From Flavobacteriales bacterium (lineage in GTDB: Bacteria; Bacteroidota; Bacteroidia; Flavobacteriales_F; PHOS-HE28): a stretch of DNA of 64,000 nt. The notes below the pieces were generated by a model. The model did no database searches and was not told where the DNA came from. It saw nothing but the letters and a program-made list of their open reading frames with translations. The translations under genes were made by a program, and so were the position numbers. This document shows, in pieces, positions 8,640 through 21,600 of the stretch (position 1 is the first letter of the stretch; each line of letters starts with the position of its first letter). The DNA is taken from assembly GCA_016713875.1 (NCBI GenBank), contig JADJOI010000003.1:3832074-3896073 (forward strand), in the 5' to 3' direction.

Positions 8640-9602
8640 TCAGAAGTAACGGGGTGACTTGATGCGGATGGGGTCCTTGCCGAGGTCGATGCCGAGCATC
8701 ACCTCATGCGATCCACCGCTGAACCGGCGCAGGCGCGAGGTGGTCATGTCGTAGGCATAGCCCACGCGGAACACGGGCGTGATCTGGTATTCGACCATGG
8801 CGATCGCGCCGTCGCCGGTGCGGTAGCCGGCCCCCACCCACAGCCGATCGCGGAACAGCACGTTGCAGTTGATGTCGGCCTGGGGTGGCGCCGCGGGCTC
8901 CACCTTCAGGAGGATGGAAGGCTTGATGTCGATGCTCTCGCTCACCGGGAACACGCGGCCGGCATGCAGGTAGAAGTGACGCGTGAAGTAGTCGTCCACC
9001 ACGGTGGCGTTCGCCTGGCTCACTTGATCGTCAGCGCTGTAGAGGTTGGGCACGGAGAGGCCGACGTACGTGCGCGGATCGTGCCAGTAGAGGCCGAAGC
9101 CGAACTTGCCCACCAGCGCGTTCTTCAGGTTCTGCGCGTAAACCGCGTCGTCCTCGTCCCAATAGGTGAGCTCGCTGAGGCGTGCGGAGTACACCGACAG
9201 TCCTGCCCGAAGCCCGAAGGCCAGGCGGCTCGCTCCGCCGGTGCGGATGCTGTAGGCATAGTGGCCGGAGATGTCGAGGTCGCGGCTGATGCCGATCTGG
9301 TCATGCACCACGGAGAGCCCGAGGCCCATGCGGTTGTTCCAGAGCGGACCGTCCACGGCGGCCATGCTGGTGCGCGGCGCGCCGGGCATGTTCGTCCATT
9401 GCTCGCGATGGAGCAGGCTGCCGCTCACAAAGGGATGGCTGCCGGCATAGGCCGGGTTGAGGAAGAGCCCGTTGAACATGTACTGGCTCACCATCACCTC
9501 CTGCTGGGCGCGGAGCGGGGCTCCGGCGAGCAGGATGAGCAGCAGGGGCAGGATGCGGTGCATGGCGGTGGGTGTTGTCGTTCGTTCCATGGAGCGGTTC
9601 AT
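8640..9602 (-). CDS. PorP/SprF family type IX secretion membrane protein
   Basis: A 320-residue outer-membrane beta-barrel protein of the PorP/SprF family. It has a signal peptide (LLLILLAGAPLRAQ; the internal ATG at 9563 may be the true start). The family opening is clear: QQEVMVSQYMFNGLFLNPAYAGS, then HREQWTNMPGAP and NNRMGLGLSVVHDQIG. The barrel strands run to the C-terminal aromatic end SPRYF. SprF is needed to export SprB in Flavobacterium johnsoniae, and PorP-like proteins serve type B CTD cargo. Here its ATG overlaps the stop of the giant adhesin gene by 4 bases (ATGA), making it the dedicated secretion and anchoring partner of that protein (inference from linkage). Confidence 0.93.
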   Translation of the reverse strand: MNRSMERTTTPTAMHRILPLLLILLAGAPLRAQQEVMVSQYMFNGLFLNPAYAGSHPFVSGSLLHREQWTNMPGAPRTSMAAVDGPLWNNRMGLGLSVVHDQIGISRDLDISGHYAYSIRTGGASRLAFGLRAGLSVYSARLSELTYWDEDDAVYAQNLKNALVGKFGFGLYWHDPRTYVGLSVPNLYSADDQVSQANATVVDDYFTRHFYLHAGRVFPVSESIDIKPSILLKVEPAAPPQADINCNVLFRDRLWVGAGYRTGDGAIAMVEYQITPVFRVGYAYDMTTSRLRRFSGGSHEVMLGIDLGKDPIRIKSPRYF

Positions 9603-12600
9603 CGGCGGAGGTCCACGTAGTTCTGCATCGGTGCGCCGTCCGGGGTCAGCGTCAGCACCACGAAGTAGGTGCCGTTGGGCAGGGGTTCTCCCTGCTGGTT
9701 CTCGCCGCTCCAGTCATTGGTGTAGCGCACGCGGTCGTATACCACGTTGCCCCAGCGGTTGTAGATGATGATGCGGTTGTCGGGATAGGCATCGAGACCC
9801 TGCACCACGTAGCTGTCGTTGCTGCCATCCCCGTTCGGGGTGTAGCCCGTCGGCATCACCACGTCCATGGGCTGGTCGAGGGTGAAAGACAGGGTGATGG
9901 AGCAGCCGTTCGCATCGGTGATCGTCACCGTGTACGTGCCAGCGGCCAGACCGTTCACCGATGCTCCATCCGCGCCGGTGTTCCATGCGAAGCTGTAGGG
10001 TGCGGTGCCACCGTCCGGGGTCACGGTGATGCTGCCGTCGTTGCTGCCATGGCCGCTGAGGTTGTAGCCGTTGGAGTAGGTCACCACCAGGCTGTCCACG
10101 GTCAGTGTGGCGCCATCGTTCACGGTGAACGCACTGTTCCAGGTGCATCCGGCGGCATCGCTCACCGTCACGGTGTAGGTGCCAGCGGCAAGCCCGTTGA
10201 GGTCTTCGGAAACGGCGCCCGTGTTCCACTGGAAGGTGTAGGGCATGGTCCCGTTCGTGATGGTGAGGTCAATGGCCCCTGTGGCTCCCGCCAGGCAGCT
10301 GGCATCGTTCACCATCGCTTCCGCAGAGAGCGCAGGTCCACCCTCCACCTGCACGGACAGTGCGGCGGTGCAGCCGTTGAGGTCGGTGATGGTCACCGCG
10401 TAGGTGCCTGCGCTGACATTGCTGAGGTCCTCGCTCATCGCGCCATGCGCCCAATCGAAGGTGTAGGGCGCACCGCCGCCCAGGACGGTGAGGTCCACGG
10501 CACCATTGGCCTGGCCGCATCCGGCGGCCGTGGCGGTGTAGGTGGCGTCGATGGCGGTGGCGGCGATGAGGTCCGTACAGCCCTGGGCCTGGCATCCGTT
10601 CGCATCGGTCACTGTGAGGCAGTAGGTGCCCGCACCGAGCGCGGCGATGCTGTCAGCGGTGCTGCTGAAGCTGCCGGGACCCGTCCAGAGGTACGTGTAG
10701 CCGCCTGCACCACCGCTGGCCAGCGCCGTGAGCAGGCCGTCGTTGACGCCGGCACAGCTCGTGTTGCTGCCGCTGGGGTAGCTGAAGGCGATGGGCATCG
10801 GCACCACCGGGGTCGGTGCGGTAAGGGTCACGTCCTGCACGCTGACACAGCCGTTCATGTCGGTCACCGTGAGGGTATAGAGGCCGGCCGCGAGGCCGCT
10901 CAGCGTGTCCGAGGTGCTGGTGAATCCGTTCGGGCCGGACCAGGTGAGCTGTTCGCCGCCGTTGCCGCCCAGCACGGCGACGCCCACCGTCGCATCGCTC
11001 GATCCGTCACAGCTCGTGTTGAAGCCGTTGTAGGTGGCGATGTCCAGCACGGCGGTCAGCGCACTGTCAGGTTCGGTGAGGGTGATGGTGAGCAGGGTGG
11101 CGCACTGGTTGGCATCGGTGATCACCACTTCATAGTCGCCGGCGATCACCCCGTTCAGGTCCTCCGTGGCGTAGCTGGTGCTGTCGGGCCCGCGCCAGTC
11201 GAAGCTGTACGGCCCGTTGCCTCCATTGACCGTGAGGTCGATGCTGCCGTCGCTACCGCCCAGGCAGCTGATGTTCGTTCCGCTCGGGAAGGCTTGTGCC
11301 GTGAGGTTTCCTGCGATCGGCAGGGCGGGTTCGGTCAAAGTGAAGCTCGTATCGCGCTGGCATCCGTTGCCATCGGTGACAGTGAGCGTGTAGGTGCCTG
11401 CCACGAGCGCGGTGAGGGTGTCGGCGCCGTTCGCGGTGAAACCGTTCGGACCGCTCCACAGGAGATCCAACGTGCCGGCCCCACCGGTGGCGAACACCGC
11501 GATCACGCCGGTGCTGTCACCGGCGCAGGCGATGTTGGTGCCTCCGGTCTGGCTCACATAGGTGCTGAGGTCGATCGGTGCGCTCGCCGACATGGTCGTG
11601 GTCCAGCTTCCGCTGCAGGAACCGGCGTCGAGCACCGTCACTGCGTAGGTGCCGCCCGCGAGGCTCGAGAGATCCTCGCTGGTGGACGTGAAGCCGTTGG
11701 GACCGCTCCAGGCGAAGGTGTAGGGCAGCACACCGCCGGAGACCTCCAGGTCGATGCTGCCGTCGCTGCCGCCATCGCACACGGTGCCGCTGTTGGTCAG
11801 CGAGGCCTGCAAGGGCAGAGGTGCGGTGAGCAGCGCCTGCTGCACGCTCATGCAACCGTTGTCATCCACGATGGTCAGCGTGTAGGTGCCCGCGGCCAGG
11901 CCGCTGAGGTCCTCGGTGACGGCGGCGAAACCACCGGGTCCGTTCCAGTCGAACTGGTACGGGGCCAGGCCACCGCTCACGGTGAGGTCGATGGTGCCGT
12001 CCTCGGCGCCGCAGCTCACCTGGAAGCCGTTGCCGGCATCGCTCAGCACCAGGTCGCCGTCAAAGGCCGGCGGGGCGCTCAGCGCAATGCTCTGCGTGGC
12101 GGAGCATCCGGTGGCGTCGCTGACGACCACCGTGTAGGTGCCGGCGCCAAGGCCGCTGATGGTCGCCGTGGTGGCGGAGAAGCCGTTCGGACCCGTCCAG
12201 GCATACTGCAGCGCACCGCTTCCGCCGATGGCGCTCGCGGTGATGCTTCCGGCCTCGCTGCCGAAGCACGGCAGGGTGAAGCCCCCGCCGAACACAGCGG
12301 CCTGCAGGTCCACGGTGATGGGGGCCGGTGCGGTAAGCGTCGCATCGATCGTGGTGGTGCAGCCGTTCATGTCGGTGATGGTGGCCGCGTAGGTGCCCGC
12401 AGCAAGGCCGCTCGGGTCCTCATCGTTGCTCATGTAACCGTTCGGGCCGCTCCAGACCACGGAGTAGGGCGCGGTACCGCCCTGCGGGGCGAGGTCGATC
12501 CATCCGTCGGTGGCGCCATCGCAGCTCACACCGGTGCCGCCGCCGAGCACGCTCGTGGTCAGGGCCCCACCCACAGGCGCTGGTGCGGTGAGCGTGATGC

Positions 12601-15600
12601 TCTGTTGCGTGGTGCAGCCCACGAGATCGGTCACGTTGATCGTGTAGGTGCCGGCCAGCAGGCCCGTGGGGTCCTGCACGTTGGCGGTGAAGCCATTGGG
12701 GCCGCTCCAGCTGACACCATAGGGGGCGAGACCGCCAACGATGGTGGCGTCCACCGATCCCGTGGTCGCGCCGTCGCAGCTGGTGTTGGCACCACCCGGC
12801 CACACGCTGGCCAGCAGCCCCACGTTCAGGGGCGCCGGTGCCACGAGCGAGTACTGCTCAAGGTGGCTGCACCCGTTGGCGTCCGTGATGATCACGAAGT
12901 AGTTGCCCGCGGGCACACCGGTGATGTCCTGATCGATGCTGGTGTAGCCGTTCGGGCCTGTCCAGCTGTACTGGTAGCCGGGGGTTCCACCCGTCACGTC
13001 GATGTCCAGGGCTCCGTTGGAAGCACCGGCGCAGCTCACCTGATACCCGCCGGGATATCCGCTCATCAGCGAGCTCACCATGAACATGCCGGGTTCCTGC
13101 ACGTTCACCGGGTGCACCAGCGCGCAGCCGTTCGCATCGGTGATGGTGGCCACGTACACGCCGGCAGGCACATTGGCGATGTCCTCGCTCGTTGCGCTGA
13201 AGCCGTTGGGACCGCTCCAGTTGAAGGCCATCGGTGCGGTACCTCCGGCGGTGGAGAGGTCGATGGCACCGTCGGCGTTGCCCTGGCACAGGGCATCCTG
13301 TACCAGTTGGGTGGCCGTGATGGCCGCGGGAGCGTCGAGCAGGAAGCTTGTGCTGGCGGTGCAGCCGTTGGCGTCCATGACGTTCACCACATAGCTGCCG
13401 GCAGCAAGGCTCGAGGGGTCCTCCGTGGTGCTGACGTACGCGTTGGGGCCGGTCCATTGGACGGTGCTGCCGCCCGCGCCGCCGCTGATGTGCAGGTCGA
13501 TGCTGCCATCGGAACCACCTGCGCAGGAGATGGCCGTGCCACCCACCGTGGTGCTGAGGTCCCCGGTGAGCACCAGGGCGTCCGGCTCGGTGAGCGTCGT
13601 GCTCGCGTTCACCACACACCCATTGGCATCCGTGATCGTCGCGGTGTAGGTGCCTGCGATCAGATTGAACTGGTCGGCACCCGTGGCCGTGATACCGTTG
13701 GGTCCGGTCCAGGTGACGCTGAACGGAGCGTTGCCGCCTACGAGGCTGAGGTCGATCGAGCCGGTCGCGGCACCATGGCAGGAGATGGCATCACCGCTGG
13801 CGGTCTGGCTGAGCGTGATGGAGGAGGCGATCGGGTCGGGCTCTTCGAGCACGATCGTCGCCGCCGCGGTGCAGCCGTTCGCATCCGTGACCAGGAGGTC
13901 GTAGGTGCCGGCGGCCAGGCCGGAGAGGTCCTCGCTGGTGGCGATGAAGCCGTTCGGTCCGGTCCACACGAAGGTGTGGGGTGGCGTGCCACCGAAGACC
14001 GTGGCGTCGATGACACCGTCCGACCCGCCGGCACAGCTGATCTCGGTGCCATTGTGTTCGGGCGCGATGGCCAGCACGTTCAAGGGGGTGGGCGCGGTCA
14101 GCGTCCAGTTCTCGGCCGTGGCGCATCCGTTCGCATCGGTCACCGTCATCGTGTAGGTGCCTGCGGCAAGGCCCGTCAGGTCCTCGTCCGTGCTGGTGAA
14201 GCCGTTGGGGCCGGTCCACGCGTAGGTATATGGTGGGGTGGCGCCGGAGACGTTGACCGCGATGCTGCCGTCGGTGGCTCCCACGCAGCTCACACCGGAA
14301 CCGTTGATGTCGCTCAGCACGGCCGCGATGGTGAAGAGCCCGGGCTGCACGACACTGAAGGTGCGCTGGATGCTGCATCCGTTCTCATCCGTCACGGTCA
14401 CCGTGTACACACCGGCGGTCAGCCCGCTCACGTCATCCGTGTTCGCCGAGTAGCCGTTCGGTCCGGTCCAGGTCATCTGGTACGGCGCCGTGCCACCGGT
14501 GACCGACAGGTCGATGGCGCCGTCCGCAGCACCCTGGCAGGCGGCCGGTACGATCGTCGCCGCGGCTTCCAGCATGGAGGGTTCGGTGAGCAGGAAGCCG
14601 GTGGTCGTGGTGCAGCCGTTGCCATCGCTCACCATGAGGGTGTACCACCCGGCGCTCAGTCCCGTCACATCCTCCAGACCGGTCTGGTTGCCCCACTGGT
14701 CGGACCAGAAGTAGTTGTAGGGCCAGGTTCCACCGGTCACCGTCACATCGATCCATCCGTCCTCACCACCATGGCAGGAGACGTTGGTGCCCGAGTGGTC
14801 GCTCAGCCCGCCGGTGATGGCGAGCGGTGCGACAGGCTGGGTGATGGTCACCGGGATCTGCTTCGGGATCGCGCAGCCATTGTTGTCCACCACGTTGGCG
14901 GTCCAGGTGCCTGCGCTCAGACCGGTGGCCAGCGCTCCTGTCTGCGCAGGGATCGTGTTCCACGTGATGCTGAAGCTCCCGCTTCCGCCGGTCACCTCGA
15001 TCTCGGCGAAGCCGTCGCTTCCGCCATGGCAGCTCACCATGCCGAGGTTCTCCACGTACGGCTCGATGGTCGCGGAAGGTTGTGCGATGGTCACGACGGT
15101 GCTCGCGCTACAGCCGTTGGCATCCTGCACCGTGGCGGTGTAGCTGCCGGCGAAGAGGTTCGAGGCGGTGGCCCCCGTCTGCACAGGGGTGCTGTTCCAT
15201 GTGATGCTGTACGGTGCGGTCCCGCCTGTGGCGTTCACGGTGGCGGAGCCGGTATTGGCGCCATGGCAGAGCACGTCCGTGATCACGGAAGCGGACAGTG
15301 CGAGCGGTGCGGCGGGCCCGCCGATGGACACGGACGAGGATGTCGTGCAGCCGTTGGCATCCGTTGCGGTCACGGGCCAGCTGCCTTGCGCAAGACCATT
15401 GGCCGTGGCGCCGAACTGGATCGGAGCGGTGCTCCAGGCGTAGGTGTAGGGCGCAGTGCCACCCAAGGCGCTCACTGTGGCTTGCCCGTTCGCACTGCCG
15501 AAGCAGCTCTGGTCGGTGGTGGACACCGTGCTGAGGCTCAGTGCTGCGGCGGGCGCGGTCACCACGGCCTGCGCGGTGGCGGTGCATCCGTTGCCGTCCG

Positions 15601-18600
15601 TGGCGGTCACCACATAGGTGCCCGGGCCCACGTTGTTCAGCTGCGCACCGGTCTGAGCGGGTACGCTGTTCCAACTATAGCTCACGGTCCCTGTGCCGCC
15701 CGCGGAGGTGGCCATGGCCCCACCATCGGTCAGCCCAAAGCAGCTCACGCCGTCGGTGCTGACGATCGAAGCGGTCAGCGATGCGGCCGGGGCGCCGATG
15801 GAGGCGCTGACAAGCGTGCTGCAACCGTTGGCGTCGACCACCGTGCACAGGTAGTTGCCCGCGGCGAGCCCGGTGGCCTGCGGCGTGTTCTGCGCCGGTG
15901 TCGTGTTCCAGGAGTACGTGTAGGGCGCTGTGCCCAGCGAAGCGGCCACTTCCGCTGAGCCGGTGGCCTGGCCGAAGCAGCCCACGTCCGTGGTCGCGAT
16001 CAGCGCGGCCGTCAGCGCACCCGGAGGTGCGGCGATCGACGCGCTCACCGATGTGGTGCATCCGTTGGCATCGGTGATCGTGCAGGTCCATGTGCCGGCA
16101 CCGAGGCCGCTCGCGGTGGCGCTGGTCTGCACGGGCGATGTGTCCCAGCTGTACGTGTAGGGTGCCGTTCCGCCGCTGGCGGCTGCGCTGGCGCTGCCGG
16201 TGTTGCCCGCGCACGCCACGTCGGTGGTCCCTGTCACTGCGGCCGTCAGCGGCGAGGCGGGTTGGCCCACCAGGACGTTGGCGGTCGTGCTGCACCCGTT
16301 CGCATCGGTCACCATGCACGTCCAGGTCCCTGTGGTGAGGGCCAGGGCCGTCTGCGTGTTCTGGACCGGTGTCGTGTTCCAGCTGTAGGTGTAGGGCCCG
16401 GTGCCGCCGGTGATGTTCACCGTGGCGCTACCGGTGTTGCCGCCGTGACAGGACACAGCGTTCACCTGGGAGGCGATGGCGTTCAAGGCAGCGGCCGGTT
16501 CGGCGATCGCGGCGGCCACGCTGAAGGTGCAGCCGTGGTCATCGGTCACCGTGCACGTCCACGTGCCGGCGGCGAGGCCGGTCGCCGTGGCGGTCGTCTG
16601 GGCCGGGGTCGTGTTCCAGGAATACGTGTACGGCGCCGTACCACCGATGGCGCTCACGGTGGCACTGCCCGTGCTGCCGCCTGTGCAGCCCACATCGGAG
16701 GAGCCGGCGATCGTGGCGCCCAGGGCGACGGTGGGTTCATCGATCGTGGCGTCGACCTGGGTCGTGCATCCGTTCGCATCGGTCACGGTCACGGTCCAGG
16801 TCCCGGTGGCGAGCCCACTGGCGGCCGGGGTGAGCTGCGCAGGTGTGGTGTTCCACATGAACTGATGCGGTGCAACACCGCCGGAGACCGTGGCGGTGGC
16901 GGCGCCGGTCACGCCACCGTGGCACAGCACGTCCACCGTGGTGGGCACGGTGGCCACCAGCGCGGAAGGGCTGGTGATCGTGATGGAGGCGTTCGTGGAA
17001 CAGCCGTTCACATCCGTCACGGTCAGCGTGTGGGACCCCGCGGAAAGCCCGCTGATGTCCTCGTTGTTCGACGAGAAGCCGTTCGGACCGGCCCAGACAC
17101 GGGCCAAGGGCGCCACACCCCCGGTGATGGTGGCGTCGATGGTGCCATCCGCCGCAGCGAAGCACGATACCCCGAAGCCGTGGCCCTGGTCGCCCGCGGT
17201 CAACTGGACCTGCAGCGGTTGAGGGGTGTTCAAGGTGATCGTCTCGGAGCTGGAGCATCCATTGTCGTCCGTCACGACGAACGTGTAGGTTCCCGCAGCA
17301 AGCCCGCTGATGTCCTCGGCCCCGCTGGTGAAGCCGTTGGGTCCGCTCCAGGAGAACGTGTACGGCGGCGTGGCGCCGCTCACGGTCATCGCGATGCTGC
17401 CGTCGCTCGCCCCGGGGCAGCTCACATGCGCGCCACCCGCGTAGGTGGGCACGGTGGCGCTGATGCTGAAGAGCCCGGGTTGGTTCACGTTCCAGCTGCT
17501 GGTGTGCGAGCATCCGTTGGCGTCGGTCACAGTGACCTGGTACACGCCGGCGGCGAGGTTGCTGATGTCGGCCGTGGAGGCGGTGAAACCACCGGGCCCG
17601 GTCCAGGCATGTCCATAGGGCGCCGTGCCGCCGGTGGTGGTGAGGTCCACGGCGCCGTTGCTGGCACCCTGGCACGCCGCGGCCGTGATGGAGGCCGTGG
17701 TGCCGATGGCCGCTGAAGGCTGACCCACGATCGCTTGCACGCTGGTGGTGCAGCCTTGTGCGTCCGTCACCGTGCAGGTCCAGGTACCGGCCGCAAGGTT
17801 CGTGGCGGTGCCACCGGACTGCGCCGGGTTCGTGTTCCAGCTGTAGCTGTAAGGTGCCGTTCCGCCGTTGGCGGAGGTCGTCGCGCTACCGGTCGCCTCG
17901 CCGAAGCAGGCGGCCGGCGTGGTGGCCGTGATGGAGGCCGAGAGGGCTGCCGCGGGTTGCGTGATCGTCACGGTGTGCTGCGTGGAGCATCCGTTCGCGT
18001 CGGTCACCGTGCAGGTCCAGGTGCCTGCGGGCAGGTTGTTGGCCGTGGCCCCGTTCTGCACGGGTGTCGTGTTCCATTGGAAGGTGTAGGGAGCAGTGCC
18101 ACCGGAGGCGTTCACCGTCGCGCTGCCGTTCGAACCACCGAAGCAGTTCACCGACAGGTTGGCGCTGGTGCTCGTGCTCAGCGGTGCGGCAGGCTGGCCG
18201 ATGGTGGCGGTCGTGGTGACGGTGCATCCGTGCGCATCGGTCACGGTGCAGGTCCATGTGCCGGCCGCGAGGTTGGTCGCCGACGCCGTGTTCTGCACCG
18301 GGGCCGTGCTCCACTGATAGGAGTAGGGAGCGGTTCCTCCGCTGGCGGCGGCCGTGGCGCTGCCGCTGGCACCACCGTGGCAGCCCACCGCCGTTTGCGC
18401 GGTGATGGATGCGTTCAGCTGGGCCGGTTCGGACACGGTCCAGCTGGCGGTGAACGTGCAGCCGTTGGCGTCGCTCAGCAGAAGGGTGTACACCCCGGCG
18501 GCCAGACCGCTCAGGTCCTCCGCATTGCTGGAGAACCCGTTGGGACCGCTCCAGGCGGTGCTGTACACACCGGTCCCCCCCGTGACATCGACCGCGATCT

Positions 18601-21600
18601 CACCCGATGCATCACCGCGGCAGGCAAGGTCGCTCACGACCGCCGTGGCGTTCAAGGCAGCGGGTTGGCCCAGCGTCCAGCTCGCCGTGGCGGTGCAGCC
18701 GTGCGCGTCGGTGACGATCACGGTGTAGGTGCCCGCGGTCAGTCCGCCGCTGAGGTCGGCACTGGTGCTGCTGAAGCCGCCCGGACCGGTCCAGGCGTAC
18801 GTGTAAGGCGGAACTCCACCCGCCACCGTAAGGTCGATGCTTCCGGTGCTGCCACCGAAGCAGGTGGGGACGTTGGTGCTGGCGGTCAAGGACAGGGCCG
18901 CGTTGGGGCCGCCGATCGTCGCGTTCACCGAGGCGGTGAGGGGGCATCCGTTCTGGTCGGTGATCGTGGCCGTGTAGGTGCCGGCCACCAGGCCCGTGGC
19001 CATGAGCCCGGTCTGCGGCGGTGCGGTGTTCCAGTTCACCAGGTAGGCACCGCTGCCTCCGGTGATGGTGAGCACGGCGGTACCGGCTTCATCACCAAAG
19101 CAGTCCTCCGGCGTTGTGCTGAGCAGGTTCGCCTGGATCGGCGCGGCCGGTTGGGCGATGGTGGCTTGCACGCTGCGGGTGCATCCGTTCGCGTCGGTCA
19201 CGGTGCAGGTCCATGTGCCGGCCGGCAGGTTCGTGGCGGTCGCCCCGGTCTGCACCGGGCTCGTGTTCCACGCGTACGCGTATGGGCCGGTGCCGCCGGA
19301 AGCGGACACCGCAGCGCCGCCGGTGCTCTGTCCATGGCACAGCACGGGCGTGTTGGAAGCGATCGAAGCGGTCAGCGCGGCGTTCGGTTGTCCGATCATC
19401 ACGTTCACCGTCGCGGTGCACAGGTTCACATCGGTCACTGTGCAGGTCCAGGTGCCGGCCGTCAGGTTCGTGGCGGTCGCACCGTTCTGTGCGGGGCTGG
19501 TGTTCCAGCTATAGGTGTAAGGGCCGGTGCCCCCGGTCGCGCCCACCGTGGCGCTGCCGCTGGAGCTGCCATGGCACAGCACATCGGTCTGCGCCTGCAC
19601 CGCGGCGCTCAGCGGCGCGGCCGGTTGGTCGATGATGACGCTGTGCTGTGCCGCGCAACCATTCCCATCGGTCACCGTTGCCGTCCAGGTGCCTGCGGGC
19701 AGGTTGCTCGCTGTGGCGCCGCTTTGTGCGGGCACGGTGTTCCAGGTGATGCCATGCGGGGCGGTACCGCCGCTCACCGCCACCGTGGCGCTGCCCGTGC
19801 TGTTGCCGAAACAGCGCACGTGCGTCACGAGGTTCGTGGAGATGCTGATCGGGGCCGTGGGACCACCGATGCTGGCCGTGGCCGATCCGATGCAGCCATA
19901 GCCATCGCTCACCGTCACCGTCCAGGTGCCGGGGGTGAGGGCCGTGGCCGTGGCCGCAGCTTGTGCCGGTGCCGTGTTCCACGAGTAGCTGTGCGGCGGG
20001 ATGCCACCGACCGCGGAGGCCGTGGCGCTGCCCGCTCCATCGCCGAAGCAGCTCACCGGGGTGGTCTGGTCGATCGAGACCACCACGGGGGTCGCTTCCA
20101 CGAGGGTCACGGCGGAGGAGGCCGTGCAGCCGTTCGCGTCGGTCACGCTGAGGGAGTACGCGCCGGCGGCCAGTCCGCTGATGTCGGCCGAGCTGCTGGC
20201 AAAGCCGTTCGGCCCGGCCCACGTCAGCGTGTACGGGCCGGAGCCTCCGGTGATCGTCGCATCGATGGAACCATCACTGCCGCCGTGGCAGCTGATGTTC
20301 TGTCCGAAGGCGAGCACGGCGGGTTCAAGGTCCACGACCAGGACACCGGGATCGATCACGTTGAAGCTCTGTGTCCGGGTGCACGCGGCGTCCATCACGG
20401 TCACCGTGTAGGTGCCCGCGGCCAGGCCGGTGAGGTCCTGTGTGCTGGCGGTGAACCCGTTGGGGCCGGTCCAGTCGTAGGTGTAGGGCGCCACACCACC
20501 GGTCGTGCTCAGGTTGATGGCACCGTTCGACTGGCCGTTGCAGAGCGGGGCGGTGATGACGGCGCTGGGCGCCAGGTTGCTCACGCGCACCTGGCGGCTC
20601 ACACTACGCGTGCAGCTGCCGTCCGTGATGGTCACCACGTAGGTGGTGGTGCTCGCCGGCGAGGCCACGGGATCCGGGCAGGTCGTGCAGCTCAGGCCGG
20701 CGGCGGGGCTCCAGTTGTAGGTGGCGCCTCCGGTGACCTGCAGCGGCCAGGAACCGCCCGCGCAGATGGTGCCTCCCGGGGAGACCGTAGCGAACAACGT
20801 GTCGATCAGCGGGAAGGTCAGCGAGTCCAGGTTCTGCGCCGGGCAGAAGGGATTGCCCAGGATGAAAAGCAGTTCCTCGGTATTCTCGTTCAGGCCATCC
20901 ATCAATGGGTTCACGGACCGGTCCACGAACGTCTGGTTCGCCGGGATCACAATGGTCTTCTGCAAGGCCGGATTCACCGGCGTGATCGCCGAGTAGTCCG
21001 TTCCGTTCGTGGCACTGCCCTGGATGAAGTACTTGATGATTAGCGGCGTCGGCTGAGCGAATGGCCGTTCGAAGCGCACCCAGCCTGGGTTGCAGCCTTC
21101 CACCAGTTCAGGCGTGCCGTTGGCCGTGAAGGCCTGCATGGTCACGTTGTTGCTTTCGATCTTCTCAATGAACACCCCGGAATCGAACTGGCGGTCCGAG
21201 GCATCGGCGATGATCAGCTTCAGATGGTAGCTCTGGCAAGGGGTCACCGCACTGCGCGCCACGAGGTCCCGCGTGAAGCCGTCGTACTGGATGGTGGGTC
21301 CTCCGGCGTTATCGAAGTAGTACGTGGAGTTGCTGCCGTTGTTGACGGTGTTGATCGTCACGGGCTGGTTGCTGCCCGGGATCAACGCGATGTTCTTCTC
21401 GTTGCCGGCGTTGGGGTCGCCCACGATGCCGGGACCGCTGATGTAGAAGCCGAACACGTCGTTGAACTGTGAGCCCACCCACTCGTTGTACTCCTCACTG
21501 GCGAACACGAAGTTGAAGGAGAGGCTGTCGCCGGTGGGGATGATGTCGAACTCGAACTTGCACGCATCCATCGTGGTGCGACCGGTGACCGCGTTGAGGA

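Noticed and set aside
7147..8649. 500-codon open frame on the plus strand.
   Set aside because: Mirror of the PorE-like gene, which has clear TPR, PD40 and OmpA domains on the minus strand.
9572..15958. A very long plus-strand open frame (over 2100 codons) opposite the giant adhesin.
   Set aside because: It is the antisense shadow of the repetitive GC-rich adhesin gene; its translation is Gly/Arg/His/Val low complexity with no domain, signal or sorting sequence. The same applies to the plus-strand frames at 16262-21043.
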